From positions 62,001 through 126,000 of the forward strand of contig JABVXV010000022.1 in assembly GCA_013365325.1 (NCBI GenBank): 64,000 nucleotides of DNA, read 5' to 3'. The notes below the pieces were generated by a model, which saw nothing but the letters and a program-made list of their open reading frames with translations, had not been told where the DNA came from and searched no databases. Both the position numbers and the translations under genes were made by a program. Positions within the stretch are counted from its first letter, which is position 1, and every line of letters starts with the position of its first letter. Positions 13,201 to 23,285 of the stretch are shown piece after piece. The DNA is from Dipetalonema caudispina (Eukaryota > Nematoda > Chromadorea > Rhabditida > Onchocercidae).

Positions 13201-13746
13201 GTATCTGCCTTCACTGTCAATCAAGCAAGCACGTTAGTTTGTCGTTGCTTGAAGATTAGAACTTTTGTAGGAAATTTTCCACTCATATTTTTCGATTCCT
13301 GTCTGATGCGTGACAATTTAGTTTTCGTTTCTTGAAAGTGAAAATATACTCTTGTCAACCTTCGTTTGTTGTTCTTGTAGCAAAATAGACAATTTCGATT
13401 TTCAGCTAATTAAATAATCTGTAGAAAGTATTTTATGTAATTTAATGTTTCAAAATGTCTAAGAATTTTCAGTTTATTAACAGAAGTGGATAAGGAAAAT
13501 CCGAATGAAACCTCGGTATCGAAATCTTCAAATAGCAATAACCAGCAGCGAAGATTTTCGATTGAATCAAGTTCAAGTGGACGCGGTGGCTCCTCGGGGA
13601 TGTCTAGTGCAGAAGGTCTGGGTGGTGTTGCTGAATTTTGTCATATTGAATGCAATGGAGGAAAAACGACCCTTTATGAATTGTATTCGCAACAACAACA
13701 ACCAGAAAGGAAAGTTCCGCTACCTATTTTAGAAGTTGACAAATAA
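4239..13746 (+). CDS. egl-15: FGF receptor-like tyrosine kinase, EGL-15 type
   Basis: Receptor tyrosine kinase for FGF ligands at the plasma membrane, signalling through SEM-5/GRB2 and Ras. Exons: 4239-4338, 5115-5218, 5626-5745, 5823-5892, 6328-6666, 6726-7241, 7557-7666, 7766-7903, 8448-8588, 8786-8911, 9086-9229, 9341-9568, 9748-9935, 10029-10143, 10239-10417, 10534-10780, 10894-11087, 11219-11384, 11461-11544, 11622-11774, 12255-12409, 12579-12886, 13058-13232, 13473-13746. Phases agree throughout; using all exons gives 1457 aa. Domains: signal peptide 1-17, Ig1, a long insert (132-416), Ig2, Ig3, TM about 665-690, kinase about 777-1095, long C-tail. Seen: [31 protein letters not shown], activation-loop YY and [13 protein letters not shown]-like. 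An in-frame ATG at 4188 would add 17 residues; 4239 gives the better signal peptide. One intron (7667) starts with GC. The last kinase lobe has ALE in place of APE. Confidence 0.93.
5501..5549. repeat. Intronic hairpin (22-bp near-perfect inverted repeat)
   Basis: Arms 5501-5522 and 5528-5549 are reverse complements with three mismatches, two of which become G-U pairs in the sense transcript. The loop is five bases (TGGTG). It lies in intron 2 of egl-15, between the two exons of Ig1. Function unknown; it could be an RNA structure that affects splicing or a fossil of a small inverted-repeat element. Confidence 0.75.
6328..6666 (+). other. egl-15: EGL-15 insert exon, first of two modular exons
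   Basis: A 339-base phase 1-1 exon between Ig1 and Ig2, adding 113 residues. It begins with a Cys-containing stretch ([27 protein letters not shown]), six further Cys after the first, then a Gln-rich end (HDQQQQLSG). Flanks are TTGCAG before and GTAAGC after. Vertebrate FGFRs lack this segment; C. elegans EGL-15 has an insert at this place made by alternative exons 5A and 5B. Because its length is a multiple of three, the exon can be skipped without frame change. Confidence 0.8.
6726..7241 (+). other. egl-15: EGL-15 insert exon, second of two modular exons
   Basis: A 516-base phase 1-1 exon directly after the first insert exon, with a 59-base intron between. It encodes 172 residues: a possible helical start ([19 protein letters not shown]), then acidic/Ser-rich sequence, then a Thr-rich, mucin-like end ([10 protein letters not shown]). 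Acceptor TTTTCAG is good; donor is GGTTCCC, weaker, chosen because it restores phase with the Ig2 exon at 7557. Like its neighbour it can be omitted in frame, so the pair may be used alternatively or together. Confidence 0.75.
7667..7765 (+). other. GC-AG intron in egl-15
   Basis: The exon coding the first half of Ig2 ends GAACCACAG and is followed by GCAATA. The next exon (7766) resumes in phase with VIWFNN, the conserved Ig core Trp. No GT donor near 7666 keeps the Ig2 alignment. The intron is thus best read as a GC-AG intron. Confidence 0.75.
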
Positions 13747-14682
13747 TCCATGGCTCAAATTATTTCGGGAAACGTTCTGTTTAGTAATCCGTACTGTTCC
13801 TGAAATGATATTATTGTCCGCACATTGTTCACCTCACTTCGTTTTTGTTTTACACTGTTATGCCAGTTCATTTGACAGATCCGTCTCACATCGATATCAC
13901 TTCTATCCATTTATTTGTATTCTTAGTGCCTCATATCTGTGAACCTACTGTTGGATGATTTTCTGCTCTTAAAATAGTATCATTTCCAAGAATTTCTTTT
14001 CTTCAAGTTGATATTGATCTGGAAATTTTGCTATTGTTTTAGGTTACTGCTTCATTTGTAACTCATCGTATCAATGAAATCTGACATGTGAATTACTACT
14101 TGTTGGTATGAGTTATAATGTTCCCACTTAACTATTTTCTATATTCGAATATTTTATCATTTGTTTCTTGTGAATGTATGTGTTCTCACTGCATATTTCT
14201 GCCCTTATGGAAACACTCAGGTCGATTACTGATTGGTTGACAGAGGAAGTGGAAGGTTAGCATATTTCATTTGTTAGAGATATGTAAATTTCCATATGGA
14301 AGAGCAGATATATTTGTATGCTTTTAATGGATATCGTTTAATGAATTGTATTTTAATTTTTGTACTTACTAAGAGTAGGTGTAAAGTGAAACTTCGCTAT
14401 TGAAAAGTAAAATTTATCGACTGGACTGGGATTTTTTAAATGTTGTGGAATTAGTCTTAATTTAACTCGTTTAAGCTTTCATTTTCTAGTTTTTTCTTTA
14501 TTCAAAATCTTTTATCATCAAGCACCACTTTAGGTGAAACTTTCTAAGTGCTCCAGTGCAAAGTAAATTTCTAACAACATTGTTGGTGATTTTGTCTTCA
14601 GTTAAAATGTGGTCGGAATATTTTTGGAAGTAGTAAAAAAGATCTGTTAGTAATACATATGAGAGGACGAATATAATATGTA
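13747..14682. other. Convergent intergenic region, egl-15 and G-alpha
   Basis: 936 bases between the stop codons of two genes that face each other. No coding exon is apparent. The 3' UTRs of both genes must end here. The short plus-strand frame 13736-13942 is in the egl-15 3' flank and shows no domain. Confidence 0.6.
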
Positions 14683-17581
14683 TTATTCATTGTGAATGCC
14701 GGCAGCTTTAAGATTTTCATTAACGATATGCGCGACCGCCAAGCTGAACATCAAATCAATATTTTTCGTATCGGTTGCTGTTGTTACAAATGCGAAATAT
14801 TTTTGTCTGTTTGGTATGCATCGTTGGAATTGATTTTTCAAATATTTCGTACAGTCCTCTACCGAATTATCACCTGCAAAAAGCATTATATAAATTTTAA
14901 AAAGAATATCAGAATTAATTGAAAGAATATGGGCTATTCACGATCATCTGGTCCCTGTCTTTCCTCAGTTTTATTGATCATATTAATAAAATTTAGCTCG
15001 TGAGCTATCATACCATCATCTTAATATCTTTTCTGCAACTTTTTTTTTTATTTTTCGAAAGATTGCGATAGTGCCTTTCAAGAAGTTAATAGTCTAACAT
15101 ACTGGAAACCAATTAATTAGGAAATTTGTGGAAGCATTTAAAAAACTCGAAAATCACTGTTGCAATCATATTCATATTTTTTATGCTTAATATTTCCTTT
15201 TCTTAAATTCATTCGTTGCAGTGATAACTACACGTTTACTGATATATCAGATTTTCCAAAATATTTTGTATCCTCGGGGCTTATTTGTGTATTCCATTTA
15301 TTGCTTTCATAAAAAAGAAAGAAGAAAAGAGAAAACTAACCATCGTATTCTGGCCAACACTTTTTCAGTGAAGAGTATCTAATCTTTTCTTGAAAGATAT
15401 CATACTTGTTTAAGAATAAAACAATAGACGAATTCTTGAAATAATCACTTTGTGCAATCGTTTTAAAAATTCGTTGGCTTTGTATCATACGATTCTATAT
15501 TTAAATAATATACTTAGTCTTTTGCTATTAATAAAAAAAAAAAGAAAAAAGCTAGGCGTATTTTAAATGTAGAATTGGATGCATATAATTTGTCGATAAG
15601 TCTGGGAAGTTTCTGTCAATTTTTAGTCTATGAAATCTGCTACCTTTAAAGAATTCTGAAATTGCCCATCGTTGTGCAATAGCGACAACGATTGCATGCA
15701 ACCAAAGTACAATTGTATTTTCAGGATACAGTAGGTAGGACTGATAATGATAAATTAGCAGAATCATCTGATGACTGCAATCGCAAGTCCTTTTAGGCTT
15801 TTTGTTATCAGATAATTTACTACGTAAGAGAAATAAAGAAGAGGGATGTATAACAAGTTTGAGTTGCTTGCCCGATTCTCATCTTCCGGATCGGCTTGGT
15901 CAAATTCACTCATTGCTACAACAAATAACACCATATTCACGTCATCGAAACAGTGAATCCATTTGCGCCTTTCTGAACGTTGTCCACCAACATCAATCAT
16001 CCTAATGGTAGGTAGTAAATAAAATAAATTAGCTTACATTAAATTGAAGGGTCGGGTTAATGTTAGCTCAAATAATTAAATGTAAGAGTTTTAATGGAAT
16101 TCTTTAATTGTAAAAGTGAATTCATACTTGAAATCGAGTTTCTTGTATATGAAATTGATTTCATGTATACCCATAGTTTTGAAACGACATTGTAGGATGT
16201 CTTGTGTTGTTGGCGAATAATCAGGCGATGTGATCCTTCCAAGGCTATTGAGAAAACTGTAACATTGTCTCTCAAGTATCTTAAATTCATGGAAATTTGA
16301 AAAAGAAAGAGATCAAACAAGCAAATTGGTATAAATTTTTGCATGTTCTACAACAGTTGGGGAAAATTGCGACAAACAATTTGGCGTTATCGAGTAGTTG
16401 ATAACTGAAACGTCTTTCGTGAACAAGTTGTATGCCACTGCTTTGCCAAATTTGTTGAATGATTTTTGCCATGTCATGCGATATTACGACCTCAGCATTT
16501 CCCAATTCCGAATCGATATCTTCATAAAATTTCATAAATATGTTTACTTTCTCCTAAAATTGTTAAAATCCCACGAACATATGTCCATCATAAGTTAAAT
16601 AACATATAGGATGTGTATTTATTTTATTAAATTTGCATATCTAAATGCTCTCAATTATATAATATTACCTAAATAACACTCATAAAAGTGTAAATGTCGA
16701 GAACCTGTATGACGTATTCATGCAAGATCCGATATTTCTCACAAGCTCGAAGCATTTTTGCCATTGACTCAACGATATTCCGTAAAATTGATTGCCGATA
16801 ACGATTCTTGTCCTCCTCAGTGAAACCATTAAGATGCAGTATCCTGTACTGTTTAACACTGCTCCAATTATCATAAAAATCCACAAAATGGAACTTTTTA
16901 TAAAAAGCTCACTTTGATTGCTTTATATATATATATGCAACATATATGGATGTATGTGTGTTACTTTTAAAAACGAAAATTTTCAAATGTTTGAATGTAT
17001 TCTTTTTCGTTAGAAAAAGAATATAATTTCGATGAAATATAAAATGAAGCAAATAATGAACCTCATTTGCTTAAATATTGTCGTTTTACCACATTCTGAA
17101 CCACCTAAAATCTAATTATTACTGATCAATCAAAGTTAAATCAACCGTCAGGATTTCAAATATATTAAACAAACAAAAGCAAAACATCATCATTCTTTCC
17201 TTTCCGCTTCATTGTTTCAGTGTGCTTTGGGGAGCCAATTCTTTTCACTCTTTTAAACTATTGAGCAAGTTAACTTGGATAATAACTTTTAACCATTCTG
17301 TTTAGGCTTAAATTACAACTGTGAAAGAATTTGACATGAAAATAAGAATCCTAGAGACGAAAAATTCATGCAGAAATAGCTTCTTTTCTCTTCTTCCGAA
17401 ACTTTCCTAATAATAAGATTTTAAAAATATTCGAATTCGCCAGTTTTTCTTTCTTCAGTTGTTTATCAATCCGTTTCGAAGCGATCTTTTCTGATAACGT
17501 CTTTGTTACTACAGCTGTTGCAGCTACTCTTCCCGCAACGGTAGTGGTCATTTGTCGACGATTGCTTGCTGCACTGCCCAT
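14683..17581 (-). CDS. Heterotrimeric G-protein alpha subunit, divergent
   Basis: GTP-binding alpha subunit acting under seven-transmembrane receptors at the inner membrane. Exons (minus): 17581-17407, 17104-17062, 16843-16705, 16553-16378, 16256-16128, 16001-15872, 15494-15341, 14873-14683; total 378 aa, slightly longer than the usual 350-360. N-terminus MGSAAS fits N-myristoylation. Seen: KILLLG then GSECGKTT (P-loop), [14 protein letters not shown] (switch I Arg and Thr), [11 protein letters not shown] (switch II), FLNKYD (guanine specificity), TTATDTKN. Two oddities: the exon 1 donor reads G|GAAAGT rather than G|GT, and the P-loop has Ser61 where Gly is normal. Intron after 15872 starts with GC. 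The C-terminus (KAAGIHNE) does not match the Gi/o, Gs, Gq or G12 tails, so it is probably one of the nematode-specific GPA proteins; I do not assign which. If the GA donor is not spliced, the gene would be broken. Confidence 0.88.
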
Positions 17582-17587
17582 CTTGGC

Positions 17588-17600
17588 TACTGTAAGAAAC
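17588..17600 (-). other. Candidate trans-splice acceptor of the G-alpha gene
   Basis: On the minus strand TTTCTTACAG ends 8 bases before the ATG at 17581. It has the nematode acceptor form and lies too close to the ATG for an ordinary 5' exon to be needed, so it probably receives a spliced leader. Confidence 0.5.
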
Positions 17601-18879
17601 AGTAAAATCCATTACTAAATTCATCAACCATAAATTATCAGTTGGTTCATTATTCGATTTAGCTTATGAACAATAAATTTAACAGTCCATATAAAGTAGA
17701 TCAGAAGGAAAAGGAGAGAATAGCATGCAAATTTATCAAAACTTTCATTTACAACTGAATTAACAAACAACAAAAAAATGGCCATTTTATAAGCATTTAT
17801 ATTGACAGTTTTATAAATTGAAGGATGATTGACATGTCAGCTGACTCTGAAATATTCCTATGGTTCAATGTAATTGTTAATACTCTGGAAATGATCTTCA
17901 CAATTGAAACAAAAAATTATAGCCATGAACATGATTAATTGCCTTATGTATCAGAAAATTACAAAGTGCATTTGATAGGCAAAGTTTCTGAAAGCATCTT
18001 GCTATCTTCGAACAATAAGGCAAATTAATTAAGTTGACGGCCATAATTCTTCTCTATAATATCGAACTCTGATGTCGATTGCTAAGAAATGAACGATTAA
18101 TTTACGGAAATATTTCTAAAGAAACTTAAATTAAAGTCAAACATTTTAGTTTGAAATATGAAATACAAATAGAAAGTAGAAAATTAATGATAAACGCATC
18201 CTTATTATGCACATATGTCTCAAATACCTGGAAATATAATAGCATAGATATACAACCACACCTTTCTCACATAAAATATTTCAGTTGCTAAGGAAAAAAG
18301 CAGGAGAATTGGGGATTTATTACATTTAATGGGGAAAATTGTTGACTGATAAAACATAGGATATCTGAATAATTAAAATTATAATTAATGAGACTTTTCC
18401 TTTATGAATAACTAATGCAAAAAAAGAAAACAACCACAGGCTATGTTGCTTGCAATTTTTAGTACGTTGATGATTTTTAACAAATTAAGACATATGTAAT
18501 TTTGAAATATGTCTTGAAATATGAGATATTTATGGATTCAATGCAATCCTTTTTTGTTTTCAGATCTTTTCAGCTTCAAATCATTTTTATATTTAATACC
18601 GTAATTCTTTGCTTCATTTCTCCATATCACTTTATTTGTGTATTGTCAAAGATCTGCCCTGATATTTGAATAAGTGATGCCATGTGAACAAAAGAAAGTG
18701 AGAACTGCATTTCGGAATGGATGGAATGATTAGCTGATTAAAATAATTAAATAAATAAGTATGTAATGATGCATTTCAAAGATCGAAAACTGCAGATTTT
18801 ATCTTAATGGGAATAAAAATGTAGCAAAAAGCTTACAAATTATGAAATGTTTGAAAGATACAATTAATAGGAAAGCAAT
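17601..18879. other. Intergenic region, G-alpha to glutathione peroxidase
   Basis: About 1.3 kb of AT-rich sequence between two minus-strand genes. I see no coding exon or RNA gene. It should hold the promoter of the G-alpha gene and the 3' end of the peroxidase transcript. Confidence 0.55.
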
Positions 18880-20498
18880 TTAAATTTCACGCTCTAGTTC
18901 ATCAATATACGGCTTTATGGCAGTTCCTTGAATCCAAGTTTCCGGATGAAAACGGTAGCGTGGGCGACCTTTCTTATCAATTAAGAATTTTTCAAAGTTC
19001 CAGGTGACATCATTCGTTCTGATTGGATCGTACATCAATTCATGACGCTTTCCAATTGTTGGCACCGTTGGCGGGCAACGTTCCTACAAAAAAGTTTTTT
19101 TTTTTTTAAAAAAAATGATCATTATGTTCATGAGACATGTTACACAAATTTTTATACATTGCTTTATTTATGGAAAACGAATTTTCCCAAGTAATAGATT
19201 GGATTGGACTGTGAGTGGAGTTAACTTTCCAAATCTTAAAAAAGAAATGTAAAACAAAAGCGCAAAAACAAAAAAAAGACATACGAAAAGCAGAATTAAC
19301 CCATTCCTTTTTTAGCAACAAAATTAACGGAAAATATGAAATGAAGAGATTTTCTAGAGGAATTTAAAACAACGAGACCTTCAAAAATTTGTAAAGTGGA
19401 TGATTATTTTCGCCATTAACTTCGAGTTTGCCAAAAATATGCATATTTTTATGCGGTTCCCAGCCACCTCCTGGTCTTACATGTTTCAAACCATTTAACA
19501 ATTCATGATTTTCTGCTGGTTCTTGTAAGTAAAATTGATTGCATGGAAATGCTAGGATATTGAGTGTTCCATTCGAATTACTTTCGAGCATTGGATTGAA
19601 ATCGTTGTATTGGAAAGTATATGCTAAAAATTTATCATTTACTGAATGTAGAAATCAATAAGATGGAAGAAATCATACATATCATTCAAGATTAAAATAT
19701 CTTAAATTTTGGAGAGGAGAAGGTCAAAGCAAATAAAACAATAATTCAGGAGTGTGGACATAATTTCGTCTTTTGTTTTTGTGTCACAATTACTCATTTA
19801 CTCTTTCCTATTGTTATCCCTCTTCTTCTACCTCCCTCGTGAAAATGTTTTCAACGACATGTCAACCTTTTTAACTTCTAATAAGGATACCAACTAAAAT
19901 ACTTCCTAAAAAGAAAAAAAAAAAAATGAAAATGAACATTAATATAAATAAAAAAGATGCCTTATTTGAAGCACAAAATAATGTTTGATAAAAAAAAAAA
20001 AAAGGATAAGCGCTTGCCGCAATAAGTAGCCACATTAATAATTAGAAGAACTTTGTTGCGGTATTCTGACAAACTTTTTTGTTCACCACTTAGTGTTTGA
20101 ACTTGGAAATCATACACTGCCTGATTGGTTATTTCGCATTGCGTTGGCTTTATTAATGGTTTTTTAACTTTCTCCCCTAGAAAAATGCTGTTGAAATCAT
20201 TTTCTCCTTGTATAAATGAAGTATCGATAATTCTGAAGTATTTTTTTGACTAAAAAAGAAAAAAGAAATTATCGAGTATTTCGAACATAATTTTAACACA
20301 AATATATTTTTATTTAATTGAGCGGTTTGTCATAATTAACGAAATTATTATATCTTCCCATATCTGAGCACGATTTATTTTATATAAGATAATTCTTTCG
20401 AATTTTATGTATTTCATTTAGTGAAATTTCTTACCCATTTGTGCAGCAATAAGTTGCAATAGCATCGCATGCAACAATATAAGAAGTCGTGCGGACAT
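18880..20498 (-). CDS. Secreted glutathione peroxidase (filarial cuticular gp29 type)
   Basis: Reduces lipid hydroperoxides at the worm surface; the filarial homologue is the major soluble cuticular glycoprotein. Exons (minus): 20498-20435, 20176-20018, 19623-19379, 19083-18880; 223 aa, the length I recall for the filarial protein. Residues 1-20 form a signal peptide ([15 protein letters not shown]). Catalytic residue is Cys74 in NVATYC, replacing the selenocysteine of vertebrate enzymes; the other active-site residues are visible as Gln104 in FPCNQF, and Trp184 and Asn185 in TWNFEKF. One N-glycosylation sequon is seen at NGT (Asn92). The donor of exon 2 is GC (TGCG|GCAAGC). The acceptor chosen for exon 2 (TTTTTCTAG) avoids a 34-residue insertion that a more upstream acceptor would give. 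Identity with gp29 is from memory of the family, and strong. Confidence 0.95.
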
Positions 20499-20522
20499 TT
20501 TGACAATGTTTTTTGATAACAG

Positions 20523-20532
20523 AACTAAAAAC
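20523..20532 (-). other. Candidate trans-splice acceptor of the peroxidase gene
   Basis: On the minus strand AGTTTTTAG ends about 26 bases before the ATG at 20498. The position and T-rich form fit addition of a spliced leader. An ordinary cis-spliced 5' exon further upstream cannot be excluded. Confidence 0.4.
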
Positions 20533-22841
20533 TTGCCATGATATAACGTTCATTATATATCTCTCTTTCTTGGTAGTTTATATCGGCAACTTCAAAGCAA
20601 GCAATGAAACATTAAATTTCACAACAAATTTTTAGTTCTATTAAAAGCAAAAATTTTCAATAACGATGTTGAACAAAGTGAGAAATCATTTGGAAAGCAT
20701 CATGAAGGAAGCATTTGTGAAACAAAATTAGACTTGTAAAAAGAAAAAACTAATATCATTTAAAGGTTCGTGCTTATGAGGTTTATTTCTATTGTGTTAC
20801 TAATATCGTGCTGTTAAGCTGTGCTATATTTGAGTAATTCTTAAATGAAATGAAAAAGTGCAGGAAAAATCCTAATCATTTATAAGAGTAATTGAAAATT
20901 TGCTCAAATTGGTTTTATTCCATTCCATATTTACGTCAACTGTATTAATGAGCTTGAAAAAAAAGGGAAGACTAAAACCATCATTGAAAGCATAATATTG
21001 AATTCAAAATAAATTGCGTGATTTTAAATTATTTCTTGTTTTCAACTACTATTGCAATATAAGTTTCCATCCAGTAATTCAGTATGATTCCTTCATCAAT
21101 CATTTCATCTATAATCATGTTTATTAAAAAAAAAAAACCATCTCTCAATATCTCAAAACTGTTGGAGTATCAGTGCGTATCTCAAATTGTGTATGAAAAG
21201 ATAATGCAAATAAAACAAAAAAAAAAAAAAAAGAAGAAAAAACAGGACTGTTGTGCAATTGAAAAAGTGACACAACGAGACATTTATCATCAGGAAACAG
21301 TAAACAGGTCCACTGACAATAAATTTAAATCAGATTTTGAGAATGAAAAAAAAAGCGGCAAGTCAAAGCTAAAATATAAAAATAATTAAAAATGATTAGA
21401 AGTTATGGGTAAATAAAGGAAAATAATGGATGCAAATAAGTAGATCGAGCAAAATATACTCAATACTTGTGGTGATAATCGATATTTCTAATAACCATTA
21501 ATTGATTCATATGAATTACTGCTTCAACCACAAAGATTCATAAATTGTTGTTGTCGCTGCTCTAGTCGTTTTACTTTTGAGATCCCGTGGTGATTTCCCA
21601 ATATACAAATCTTATCGATGGATGCCCAATTTTTTGATGTCATCCAAGTCCATTTTAAAAAGAACTGGATTAATTCGCAACTCTTGGAGCTTTGCTGCAA
21701 TTTTAAAAACGAGAAATAGAACTTGCTGTGATCGTGTCAAAGTGTAACATGTACTACAAATCACCATATTTTATTTATCATCACAGTTATTACAATTGTA
21801 ATTAGAAAGATTAAACAGATGAAAATAAATTTTGAAATTATGTGAAGGAAAGAGAAAAAAGAAAGACCCGTAATGTAATTCTTCATATCAAAGCTGTTAG
21901 TATTTTATGCTTGCACATCTGTTTTTCATTGTCGAAAGTTGGTGTCGGTACAGATATTGATCCGCTAGAATTGGTTAACATTAATTTTATCATACTTAGC
22001 AGATGATTAGGCATTATGTTATTCACCTATCAAAGAAGAAAGTGGCATTGAATCAAGCAGATTTCAAGAGGCTTTAGAACTTTCTCGAAAACTGTTAGGA
22101 GCTTACGTTAATAAATAAGCTTAATAAGATGATCTAAGCCAATTATGGGCTCCGATGGTCATTTGAATATTTCTTAGAAAATACAATATTTTTGTATCGA
22201 TGACAAAAATTGTTTATGAAAATGTTGAAATAAAATTTTCATATGCGCAGTGCATGAGAACGAATTAATCGCTAACAGGTTGCCGGTTGAAGTGAAATGA
22301 CAATTTATGATATCGATCAGAAAACAAATACAGCAATCGTTCAACAACTGGGTAAATGGCAGTATAAAGGTAGGGAATATAAAACACCTCTATCAGATTC
22401 ATATCCCTCAAACAGGATTGATATCTCATTAGTGAACTGAACGTATCTACAACAAGGGGAATTGGGAAATTGAATGTATTACGAAATCTGGGAAATACTT
22501 AAGTAAAACCATTTTTGAGATTACATATTTTTCTCATTTTTGTCCCAAAAAAAACTTTAAAACACATTCGACTGGTTTCATTAAAAGACACTTATAATGA
22601 GTGTCAATTCAGTGATAAATTCATTTTCCAATGCCGTTTACAGTCCTAAATGAAGGCTATATAAGGAAATTTTTGCCTCCATATTTTCAGACAAAAAACA
22701 TCAAATAACATCAGCAACCAAAACTGGCTTTTCAATTCTTCCCATGAACATAAGGCATACAATTTCGCACCAAGAGTTCTGGCAGAAGCTGTTGATATAA
22801 AAATATAATGCTTATTATTATCTATTGAAGTTCATCTTCTT

Positions 22842-22873
<32 letters not shown>

Positions 22874-23285
22874 AAATGATGCTCTTAAAGACACAAATGT
22901 TAAAAAGTACAGATGAAGAAACAAGGAAATGCATTACTCATTTTTCAAAACTTTAAATATTTTCCGTGATATCATTTAGGAAATGGCAAAAGAGAGGGAA
23001 GGAGAAGGGGAAGGAAGTGGAGGGTAGTACATCAGGTAGCAATAATAGTTACAGGTAATTGCAGTAGTAATAGTAGTAGTATTGGTTGGTAGTAGTAGGA
23101 GCAGAAATCAATTATTAATATGTAGCATTCGATAGAAGTTAACAGTAATAACAATAATTGCTGAAGTGTAAAGCATATTATTCAGTTGCGCCATTTTTTT
23201 CATCTCTTTTCTGGATGTGCTGTTGGAAATGCGATAAACAATAATGTATTGAAATAATAATAGTCATTTTTTGATGGCGTGTCGC
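20533..23285. other. Intergenic region with one orphan exon-like segment
   Basis: AT-rich with several A/T homopolymers (21213-21231, 22843-22874) and a short GTA/GTAGTA-rich microsatellite at about 23040-23100. The only coding-like piece is the segment at 21612-21694 listed separately. No other gene is evident. Confidence 0.55.
21612..21694 (-). other. Orphan terminal exon-like segment
   Basis: On the minus strand an acceptor (AAAATTGCAG) is followed by an 83-base frame in phase 1 that reads KLQELRINPVLF, then KMDLDDIKKLGIHR and TAA. The last part resembles the end of a SAM-domain helix pair (EDLKELGI-like), but this is only resemblance. No upstream exons were found in the following 1.6 kb. 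A second frame of the same segment is also open beyond the stop. It could be the 3' exon of an unseen gene or a relic. Confidence 0.3.

Noticed and set aside
15552..15767. 71-codon minus-strand frame between G-alpha exons
   Set aside because: It fills the intron between exons 6 and 7. The real continuation (NRM then FLNK) is found at 15494-15341 in correct phase, so this frame is chance.
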